A DNA stretch of 64,000 nt, from NCBI RefSeq assembly GCF_900090305.1, contig NZ_LT607751.1, positions 186,001 to 250,000 of the forward strand. Reading direction: 5' to 3'. The notes under the pieces were generated by a model. That model saw nothing but the letters and a program-made list of their open reading frames with translations, made no database searches and was not told the origin of the DNA. Shown piece after piece: positions 57,752 to 64,000 of this stretch. The stretch is from Micromonospora siamensis. GTDB taxonomy: Bacteria; Actinomycetota; Actinomycetes; Mycobacteriales; Micromonosporaceae. Position 1 is the first letter of the stretch, and each line of letters starts with the position of its first letter. Both the position numbers and the translations under genes were made by a program.

Positions 57752-58102
57752 TCAGTGACCCGCCTTGGAGTGGTACTCGTCGACGATCTCCTGCGGGATG
57801 CGACCCCGGTCGGAGATGTCCCGGCCGGACTTCTTGGCCCACTCCCGGATCGCCCTGTTCTGCTCGCGGTCGGCGGTGGCGCCGCCACGGCCCCGCGCCG
57901 CACGACCGCCGACCACCACGCCGCCCCGCCCGACCTTGGTGCCGTGCGCGATGTACTGGGCGAATACCTCACGCAATTTCTCGGCGTTCTTGGCCGACAG
58001 GTCGATCTCGTACTGAACGCCGTCGAGCGCGAACTTGACGGTCTCGTCCGCGTCCCCGCCGTCCAGGTCATCGACCAGCTTGTGAATGATCTGCTTGGCC
58101 AC
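57752..58102 (-). CDS. lsr2: Lsr2-family nucleoid-associated protein
   Basis: 116 residues. N-terminal dimerisation domain (AKQIIHKLVDDLDGGDADET through VQYEIDLSAKNAEKLREVF), a basic linker (GGRAARGRGG), and a C-terminal DNA-binding domain NRAIREWAKKSGRDISDRGR with the RGR that enters AT-rich minor grooves. Lsr2 silences horizontally acquired AT-rich DNA. The start is GTG 58102 with AAAGGA 9 nt upstream. ATG 58111 is too close to that site. Confidence 0.95.
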   Translation of the reverse strand: MAKQIIHKLVDDLDGGDADETVKFALDGVQYEIDLSAKNAEKLREVFAQYIAHGTKVGRGGVVVGGRAARGRGGATADREQNRAIREWAKKSGRDISDRGRIPQEIVDEYHSKAGH

Positions 58103-58212
58103 GTCCCACATTCCTTTCGAGCAGGGAGTCCTGCAATAGGAGCACGATAGCGTGCCCGATGCTTGCTCCGTCAATAGGATGCGGTGACGAGCCGGAGACG
58201 ACTGACGCCGGG

Positions 58213-59721
58213 CTACTCCGGGCGGACCATGGGGAAGAGGATCGTTTCCCGAATTCCGAGGCCGGTCAGCGCCATCAGCAAGCGGTCGATTCCCATTCCC
58301 ATACCGCCGGCCGGCGGCATTCCGTACTCCATGGCGCGGAGAAAGTCCTCGTCCAGCGGCATGGCCTCGTCGTCACCGCGGGCGGCCAGCTGCGCCTGCT
58401 TCACCAACCGCTCCCGCTGCACCACCGGGTCGACCAGCTCGGAGTACGCGGTGCCCAGCTCGAAGCCGCGGACGTACAGGTCCCACTTCTCGGTCAACCC
58501 CGGCTCGCTGCGGTGCGCGCGGGTCAAGGGGCTGGTCTCCTCGGGGTAGTCCCGCACGAAGGTGGGCGCCTGCAGGGACGGCACCACCAGCTCCTCGAAG
58601 AGCTCCTCGGCCAGCTTGCCGGGCCCCCACTTCGGGTCGACGGAGAGCCCGACCTTGTCGGCGTACTCGACGAGCCGGGTGCGTTCGGTGCGGACCGTGA
58701 CCTCCTCGCCGAGCGCCTCGGAAAGGACGCCGAACAGGGTCACCGAACGCCACTCGCCACCCAGATCGAACTCGGTGCCGTCGGCGTGCGTCACCACCGT
58801 CGAGCCACCGACCGCGATCGCCGCCTGCTGCACCAGATTGCGGGTCAGCTCGGCCATCGTGTCGTAGTCGCCGTACGCCTGGTACGCCTCCAGCATCGCG
58901 AACTCCGCAGAGTGCGTCGAGTCGATGCCCTCATTACGGAAGTTGCGGTTGATCTCGAAGACCCGCTCGACGCCGCCGACCACGGTGCGCTTCAGGAAAA
59001 GCTCCGGCGCGATTCGCAGATACAGATCAGTGTCGAGCGCATTGCTGTGGGTCACGAATGGGCGGGCCGCCGCGCCACCGTGCAGCAACTGCAACATCGG
59101 GGTCTCGACCTCGATGAATCCCGCGCCGTGCAACGAGTCCCGCAGGCTGCGTACCGCGGCGGCCCGGGTCCGGACCATCTGCCGGGCCTGCGGGCGCACG
59201 ATCAGGTCGACGTACCGCTGCCGGACCCGGGCCTCCTCGCTCAGCGGCTTGTGCGCCACCGGCAGCGGACGCAGCGCCTTCGCGGTGACCGCCCACTCCC
59301 GCGCCAGCACGGAGAGCTCGCCCCGGCGGCTGGTGATCACCTCGCCGGTGACGCCGACCAGGTCACCCAGGTCGACCAGGCGCTTCCAGTCGTCGAGCCG
59401 TTCGGCGCCCACCCGGTCCAGGGAGAGCATGGCCTGCAACTCGGTGCCGTCGCCGTCGCGCAGGGTGGCGAAGCAGAGCTTGCCGGTGTTCCGTACGAAG
59501 ATCACCCGCCCGGTGACCGAGACCTCGTCGCCGGTCGCGGTGTCCGTGGGCAGCTCGGCGTAGCGCTCGCGGATCTCGGCCAGGGCGCTGGTCCGGGCGA
59601 AGCCGACCGGGTACGGCTCGACGCCGTCGGCGAGCATCCGGTCCCGCTTCTCCCGGCGGACCTTCATCTGCTCGGGAAGGTCGTCGGCGGGGTCCACTGG
59701 CACGGCGTTCTGCTCGGTCAC
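58213..59721 (-). CDS. lysS: Lysyl-tRNA synthetase, class II
   Basis: 502 residues. N-terminal OB-fold tRNA-binding domain ([20 protein letters not shown]), motif 2 [20 protein letters not shown] and motif 3 [39 protein letters not shown] is the substrate region, and the variant around [15 protein letters not shown] is the actinobacterial type. GTG start at 59721 after GAGGAAG. It lies between lsr2 and the divergent methyltransferase gene. Confidence 0.94.
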   Translation of the reverse strand: MTEQNAVPVDPADDLPEQMKVRREKRDRMLADGVEPYPVGFARTSALAEIRERYAELPTDTATGDEVSVTGRVIFVRNTGKLCFATLRDGDGTELQAMLSLDRVGAERLDDWKRLVDLGDLVGVTGEVITSRRGELSVLAREWAVTAKALRPLPVAHKPLSEEARVRQRYVDLIVRPQARQMVRTRAAAVRSLRDSLHGAGFIEVETPMLQLLHGGAAARPFVTHSNALDTDLYLRIAPELFLKRTVVGGVERVFEINRNFRNEGIDSTHSAEFAMLEAYQAYGDYDTMAELTRNLVQQAAIAVGGSTVVTHADGTEFDLGGEWRSVTLFGVLSEALGEEVTVRTERTRLVEYADKVGLSVDPKWGPGKLAEELFEELVVPSLQAPTFVRDYPEETSPLTRAHRSEPGLTEKWDLYVRGFELGTAYSELVDPVVQRERLVKQAQLAARGDDEAMPLDEDFLRAMEYGMPPAGGMGMGIDRLLMALTGLGIRETILFPMVRPE

Positions 59722-59812
59722 GGCAGCTTCCTCAGGCTTGGCAACATCGGGAGGGTCAGCCCATGAGCGTACTCAAGCGCCCAGCCGGGCGTTACGGGAT
59801 AACCTCCCCGCC

Positions 59813-60556
59813 ATGACGGACCCCACTCACGCGCTGTCCTTCGGCGCCGCCGCCGCCGAGTACGACCGGTTCCGCCCCCGCTATCCCGAGGCCGCGCTGC
59901 GCTGGGCACTGGACGGCCTGGCCGCTCCCGCCCGGGTGGTGGACCTGGGTGCGGGCACCGGCATCCTCAGCCGGGGCGTGCGGGAACTGGGCCATGAGGT
60001 CGTACCCGTGGAACCGGATCCGGGGATGCGGGCGCAACTGGGGGCCGCCACGCCCGGTACGACGGCGCTGGCCGGCAGCGCCGAGGACGTGCCCGTGCCG
60101 GACGGATCGGCGGACGCCGTGCTGGCCGGTCAGGCCTACCACTGGTTCGACCGCGAGAAGGCCCACCCCGAGATCGCCCGCGTCCTGCGCCCCGGCGGCA
60201 CCTTCGCCCCGATCTGGAACCTCCGTGACGAGCGGATCCCCTGGGTCGCCGAACTCACCCGCATCGCCCACATCGGCGACAACGCGGCCAGCGTGCTGGG
60301 GAAGTACACCGACTTCGGCCCCGCCTTCACCCCGCTGGAGGTGGGCGGATTTGAGCACACGACCACCCTCACCCCCGCCGAGTTGATCGCGATGATCCAC
60401 ACCCGCTCCTACTGGCTCACCGCCACCCCCGAGGAGCAGCAACGAATCGACCAGGAGCTGGCGAACCTCTTCCAGACCCACCCCGACCTGGCCGGAAAGC
60501 AGACGGTGGAGCTCCCCTACCGGACGATCGTCCTCAAAGCCTCCCGGCGGACCTGA
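59813..60556 (+). CDS. Class I SAM-dependent methyltransferase
   Basis: 247 residues. SFGAAAAEYDRFRPRYPEAA then VVDLGAGTGILSRGVRELGH (motif I), VVPVEPDPGMRAQLG and DAVLAGQAYHWFDREKAHPE, with VLRPGGTFAPIWNLRDE. The AYHWF segment is typical of a widespread group of uncharacterised methyltransferases related to trans-aconitate-type enzymes. ATG 59813 lies 7 nt after TAACCT, a leaderless pattern. Substrate unknown. Confidence 0.85.
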   Translation: MTDPTHALSFGAAAAEYDRFRPRYPEAALRWALDGLAAPARVVDLGAGTGILSRGVRELGHEVVPVEPDPGMRAQLGAATPGTTALAGSAEDVPVPDGSADAVLAGQAYHWFDREKAHPEIARVLRPGGTFAPIWNLRDERIPWVAELTRIAHIGDNAASVLGKYTDFGPAFTPLEVGGFEHTTTLTPAELIAMIHTRSYWLTATPEEQQRIDQELANLFQTHPDLAGKQTVELPYRTIVLKASRRT

Positions 60557-60565
60557 ACCACCGAA

Positions 60566-60637
60566 GGTTTCCGGGCAGCCCAGCCGGCGGAAGGATCAAG
60601 CCTGACCGCCTGGAGCCGGCTGGGCTGCCCGGAAACC
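60566..60637. terminator. Perfect 22-bp inverted repeat between convergent genes
   Basis: GGTTTCCGGGCAGCCCAGCC (then GG) at 60566-60587 is exactly complementary to 60616-60637, with a 28-nt loop. It can act as a terminator for both flanking genes, but the arms are longer and the loop larger than the other terminators here. Confidence 0.75.
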
Positions 60638-60647
60638 CCCACCAAGA

Positions 60648-61406
60648 TCAATTATTCCGCTCGTAGACCATCCGAAGACCGATGAGAGTGATCATCGGCT
60701 CGTGATGCGTGATCGTCCGGCACTCGTTGACCACCAACGCCGCCAGCCCACCCGTCGCGATCACCGCCTTCACCTCGCCCAGCTCCTCGGCCATCCGCTC
60801 GACGATCCGGTCCACCTGCCCGGCGAACCCGAAGTAGAGCCCCGACTGGAGGCACTCCACGGTGTTCTTGCCGATCACCGACCGCGGCTTCGTCGCCTCC
60901 ACCTTGCGCAGCTGGGCGGCCCGGGCGGCGAGCGCGTCGAAGGAGATCTCGATGCCCGGCGCGAACGCGCCGCCGAGGAACTCCCCCCGACCGCTGATCA
61001 CGTCGAAGTTGGTGGTGGTGCCGAAGTCGACCACGATCGACGGCCCGCCGTAGAGGGTGTACGCAGCCAGGGTGTTCACCACCCGGTCCGAGCCCACCTC
61101 CTTCGGGTTGTCGATGGCGAGCTGCACGCCGGTGCGTACCCCCGGCTCGACGATCACGCTCGGCAGGTCCGCGTAGTAGCGGGAGAGCATCGTGCGCAGC
61201 GAGCGCAGCGCGGCCGGCACCGTCGAGCAGGCGGCCACCCCGGTGATCTCCACGGCGTCACCGGCCAGCAGCCCGCGGAACATCAGACCCAGCTCGTCCG
61301 CGGTGGAACGGGCGTCGGTCTTGATCCGCCACGAGTGCACCAGCTTGTCGCCGTCGAAGGTCGCCAGCACGGTGTTGGTGTTTCCGATGTCGATGCAGAG
61401 CAGCAC
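60648..61406 (-). CDS. coaX: Type III pantothenate kinase
   Basis: 252 residues, ASKHA fold. The phosphate loop is LLCIDIGNTNTVLATFDG, with PGVRTGVQLAIDNPKEVGSD, the catalytic Asp in IVVDFGTTTNFDVISGRG and GGAFAPGIEISFDALAARAA. It phosphorylates pantothenate in coenzyme A synthesis and, unlike CoaA, is not feedback-inhibited. GTG 61406 lies 6 nt after TAGGCT, whose TAG is the nadC stop codon. It follows nadB-nadC, the usual actinobacterial order. Confidence 0.94.
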   Translation of the reverse strand: MLLCIDIGNTNTVLATFDGDKLVHSWRIKTDARSTADELGLMFRGLLAGDAVEITGVAACSTVPAALRSLRTMLSRYYADLPSVIVEPGVRTGVQLAIDNPKEVGSDRVVNTLAAYTLYGGPSIVVDFGTTTNFDVISGRGEFLGGAFAPGIEISFDALAARAAQLRKVEATKPRSVIGKNTVECLQSGLYFGFAGQVDRIVERMAEELGEVKAVIATGGLAALVVNECRTITHHEPMITLIGLRMVYERNN

Positions 61407-61412
61407 AGCCGC

Positions 61413-61418
61413 AGCCTA
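61413..61418 (-). promoter_or_regulatory. -10 hexamer TAGGCT overlapping the nadC stop codon
   Basis: On the minus strand TAGGCT, then GCGGCT, then GTG 61406. The first three bases are the nadC stop. It allows coaX to be read as a leaderless message from inside the operon. Confidence 0.55.
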
Positions 61419-62312
61419 TTCGGAGCGCAGGTCGAGGGCGATGTCCAGGATCGGCGAGGAGTGGGTCAGCGCACCGACCGAGATGAAGTCCACCCCGGTC
61501 GCGCCGTACTCGGCGGCCACCGGCAGGGTCAGCCCGCCGGTCGCCTCCAGCTCGGCCCGGTCACCCACCGCCGCGACCACCTCGCGCAGCTGCGCCGGGG
61601 TCATGTTGTCCAGCAGCAGGAAGTCGGCGCCCGCCTCGACCGCCTCCACCGCCTCGGCCAGCGTGTCCACCTCCACCTGCACCGGCACGTCCGGGAACGC
61701 CTCCCGGACCCGGCGGTAGGCGGCGGCGATACCGCCGGCGGCCAGCTTGTGGTTGTCCTTGACCATCGCGACGTCGTGCAGGCCCATCCGCTTGTTGGTG
61801 CCCCCGCCGGCGCGGACCGCGTACTTCTCCAGCATCCGCAGGCCCGGCGTGGTCTTGCGGGTGTCCAGCACCATCGCCTTCGTGCCGGCCAGGGCGTCCG
61901 CCCAGGCCCGGGTGTGGGTGGCCACCCCGGACATCCGGCAGAGCAGGTTCAGCGCCGTCCGCTCGGCGGTGAGCAGCAGCCGGGTCGGGCCGGTCACCGT
62001 GGCCAGCACGTCGCCGCGCGCCACCCGCTGCCCGTCGTGGGCGATCACCGACACCTCGACCGTACGCTCCGCGCCGGTCACCTCGCCGACCAGCTCGAAC
62101 ACGGCCGCCGCCACGGCCAGCCCGGCCACCACACCGTCGGCGCGGGCGACCAGGTCAGCGGTGTCGGTCTGCTCGGCGGGGATGGTGGCGACGCTGGTGA
62201 CGTCGAGGAACTCCGGCCCGAGGTCCTCGACCAGCGCGTCGACGATCACCCGCCGTACCCGCGCCGGGTCCAGGCCGCCCGCCGCCAGTGCCCGCTCCGT
62301 CGACTCGATCAC
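61416..62312 (-). CDS. nadC: Nicotinate-nucleotide pyrophosphorylase (quinolinate phosphoribosyltransferase)
   Basis: 298 residues. VDALVEDLGPEFLDVTS opens the protein. TALNLLCRMSGVATHTRAWA, the phosphate-binding VLDTRKTTPGLRMLEKYAVR, HDVAMVKDNHKLAAG and the barrel end EATGGLTLPVAAEYGATGVD are diagnostic. It makes nicotinate mononucleotide from quinolinate in de novo NAD synthesis. GTG 62312 has GAAGGAGACACA upstream. nadB precedes it by 55 bp on the same strand. Confidence 0.96.
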   Translation of the reverse strand: MIESTERALAAGGLDPARVRRVIVDALVEDLGPEFLDVTSVATIPAEQTDTADLVARADGVVAGLAVAAAVFELVGEVTGAERTVEVSVIAHDGQRVARGDVLATVTGPTRLLLTAERTALNLLCRMSGVATHTRAWADALAGTKAMVLDTRKTTPGLRMLEKYAVRAGGGTNKRMGLHDVAMVKDNHKLAAGGIAAAYRRVREAFPDVPVQVEVDTLAEAVEAVEAGADFLLLDNMTPAQLREVVAAVGDRAELEATGGLTLPVAAEYGATGVDFISVGALTHSSPILDIALDLRSE

Positions 62313-62367
62313 TGTGTCTCCTTCGTTCGTGACTGCGGGGCTCGCAAAACCGGCTCACTCCTCGCAC

Positions 62368-64000
62368 TCACCGGGGTCCCTCCCAATGCTGCGTCATCCG
62401 GCCCTGCGCCCCGACCCCCTCGACGAGGTGGCCCAGCCACCGCTCGTCGGCCGCCGGGAAGTCCTCCCGCCAGTGGCAACCCCGGGTCTCCCGGCGCGCG
62501 TACGCGGCCGCTACCAGGGCCGAAGCCACGGTGATCAGGTTCGTGGCCTCCCAGTCGGCGGTCCGCGAAGTGCCCCGCGCCGCACCGACCCCGGTCAGCG
62601 TGGCGGCCGTCGCGGCCAGCGTCTCCGCCGACCGGAGCACCCCCGCGCCCCGGGTCATCGCCCGTTGCAGGGCCGCAGTGCCGGCGGCCGGCACCACCCA
62701 GCCGGCGCCGCCGACCCAGGCCCCGGTCTCCGCCGGCTTCGCCTGCTCGGGAAGCCCGGCGGCGATGTCGTCGGCGATCCGGCGGGAGAAGACCAGCCCT
62801 TCCAGCAGCGAGTTGCTGGCCAGCCGGTTCGCGCCGTGCACGCCGGTGCAGGCGACCTCGCCGCAGGCGTACAGGCCGGGGATGGAGGTCCGGCCGTGCA
62901 GGTCGGTGCGGACCCCGCCGGAGGCGTAGTGCGCGGCCGGCGCGACCGGGATCAGATCGGTGGCCGGATCGACCCCGATGGCCAGGCAGGACGCCACGAT
63001 GGTGGGGAACCGCCCGGCCAGGAAGTCGCCGCCGAGGTGCCGAGCGTCCAGGAAGACGTGGTCCGCGCCGGTGGCCAGCAGCACCCGGTGGATGCCCTTG
63101 GCCACCACGTCCCGGGGGGCTAACTCGGCCAGCTCGTGCTGGCCCACCATGAACCGCTTGCCGTCGCCGTCGACCAGGTGGGCGCCCTCACCGCGCAGCG
63201 CCTCGGAGACCAGCGGCTGCTGGGCCAGGCCCGCGCCCGGCACCCGGGACGCCTCCGGCACGATCAGCGCCGTCGGGTGGAACTGGACGAACTCCACATC
63301 GGTCACCACCGCGCCGGCCCGCATCGCCAACGCCACCCCGTCGCCTGTGGAGACCGCCGGATTGGTGGTCGCCGCGAAGACCTGCCCCATCCCGCCGGTG
63401 GCGAGCACCACCGCCCGGGCCAGCAGCGCGCCGACGCCGTCCTCGCTGCCCTCGCCGAGCACGTGCAGGGTGATCCCGCAGGCCGGGCCGAGCCCGTCCG
63501 GGCCGTCACCCGGGGCCCGCAGCAGGTCCAGCACCAGGGCGTGCTCCACCAGCCGGATCCACGGGTCCCGGCGGACGGCCGCGTGCAGCGCCCGCTGCAC
63601 CTCCGCCCCGGTGGCGTCGCCGCCGGCGTGCACGATCCGGTCGGCCCGGTGGCCGCCCTCCCGGGTCAGCATCAGCGAGCCGTCCGGGTTGCGGTCGAAC
63701 TCGGCGCCGACCCGCATCAACTCGCGCAGCCGGCTCGGGCCCTCCTCCACCAGCGCCCGCACCGCCGCCGGGTCGCAGAGCCCGACCCCGGCCACCTCCG
63801 TGTCGTACGCGTGCGCGGCCGGGCTGTCCGCCGGGTCGAGCACCGCGGCGATGCCGCCCTGCGCCCAGCGGGTCGACCCGTCATCGATGTTGACCTTGGT
63901 GACCACGGTGACGTGCAGCCCGGCCTCGCGCAGGTGCAGCGCGGCGGTGAGCCCGGCGACGCCGGAACCGACCACGATCACGTCGGTGGTCTCCACCCAG
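62368..64000 (-). CDS. nadB: L-aspartate oxidase, 5' end probably beyond the window
   Basis: At least 542 residues. FAD-binding VIVVGSGVAGLTAALHLREA, the DGSTRWAQGGIAAVLDPADS segment, VEFVQFHPTALIV, active-site Arg/His region HYASGGVRTDLHGRTSIPGL, and GEVACTGVHGANRLASNSLL. It oxidises aspartate to iminoaspartate, the first step of NAD synthesis. A GTG at 63996 could be the start, but the next upstream codon is Trp, and actinobacterial NadB proteins often have extra N-terminal residues ending in PGW. The gene therefore probably continues past 64000. Confidence 0.93.
   Translation of the reverse strand, partial: WVETTDVIVVGSGVAGLTAALHLREAGLHVTVVTKVNIDDGSTRWAQGGIAAVLDPADSPAAHAYDTEVAGVGLCDPAAVRALVEEGPSRLRELMRVGAEFDRNPDGSLMLTREGGHRADRIVHAGGDATGAEVQRALHAAVRRDPWIRLVEHALVLDLLRAPGDGPDGLGPACGITLHVLGEGSEDGVGALLARAVVLATGGMGQVFAATTNPAVSTGDGVALAMRAGAVVTDVEFVQFHPTALIVPEASRVPGAGLAQQPLVSEALRGEGAHLVDGDGKRFMVGQHELAELAPRDVVAKGIHRVLLATGADHVFLDARHLGGDFLAGRFPTIVASCLAIGVDPATDLIPVAPAAHYASGGVRTDLHGRTSIPGLYACGEVACTGVHGANRLASNSLLEGLVFSRRIADDIAAGLPEQAKPAETGAWVGGAGWVVPAAGTAALQRAMTRGAGVLRSAETLAATAATLTGVGAARGTSRTADWEATNLITVASALVAAAYARRETRGCHWREDFPAADERWLGHLVEGVGAQGRMTQHWEGPR

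Overview
The window is a chromosomal segment from a high-GC actinobacterium. Very GC-rich codons, many GTG starts, Lsr2, CarD, DisA, ClpC, a SARP regulator, a DUF397 protein and a class I/class II fumarase pair all point there. The gene content and a type III PKS / methyltransferase / UbiA locus resembling one known from Actinoplanes suggest Micromonosporaceae, possibly Micromonospora. That assignment is inference, because no rRNA or other marker is present. The window is mostly housekeeping and conserved metabolic genes, with one accessory-looking patch at about 7.1-9.3 kb.

Layout. 0-7 kb: a partial LysR regulator divergent from a DJ-1/PfpI gene, a GabD2-like dehydrogenase with its TetR regulator, a histidine phosphatase, and an AraC / ECF41 sigma operon divergent from a carboxymuconolactone-decarboxylase-family gene. 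7.2-9.3 kb: two adjacent TIR-type genes next to a tRNA-Thr(UGU). The first fuses what looks like a catalytically dead Mrr-type nuclease domain to a TIR domain. This is the best candidate for an undescribed system. 9.6-21.6 kb: a lone MsiK-type sugar ABC ATPase, RlmB-CysS, IclR, an AbiEi/DUF559-like protein, a DMT transporter divergent from a CGNR zinc-finger protein, a secreted subtilase and fumarase C. 21.7-28.1 kb: a large SARP/NB-ARC/TPR regulator, class I fumarase and a membrane-anchored beta-propeller protein.

28-39 kb is a scattered tyrosine/homogentisate degradation route. It holds an Lrp-type regulator divergent from hpd, a HisC-type aminotransferase, fahA with an overlapping conserved unknown gene, and divergent hmgA with a perfect 19-bp palindrome in between. 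No recognisable maleylacetoacetate isomerase is present, and the unknown gene is a candidate for that step. 39-43 kb: an alcohol dehydrogenase, a TPR membrane protein, IspF-IspD and CarD. 44.6-47.6 kb: a small specialised-metabolism locus (type III PKS, methyltransferase, UbiA prenyltransferase). 47.8-54.6 kb: a lipoprotein, RadA, DisA, a Gly/Ser/Asn-repeat protein, peptide deformylase with a double-ACT protein, and a short MutY. 54.7-64 kb: the actinobacterial block clpC, lsr2, lysS, coaX, nadC and nadB, with nadB running off the right edge.

A recurring expression signal is visible. At least fourteen genes begin with GTG or ATG 6-8 nt after a TANNNT hexamer with no Shine-Dalgarno sequence, as expected for leaderless mRNAs. 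In two tightly packed pairs (nadC-coaX and ispF-TPR gene) the upstream TAG stop codon is itself the start of the TAGGCT hexamer.
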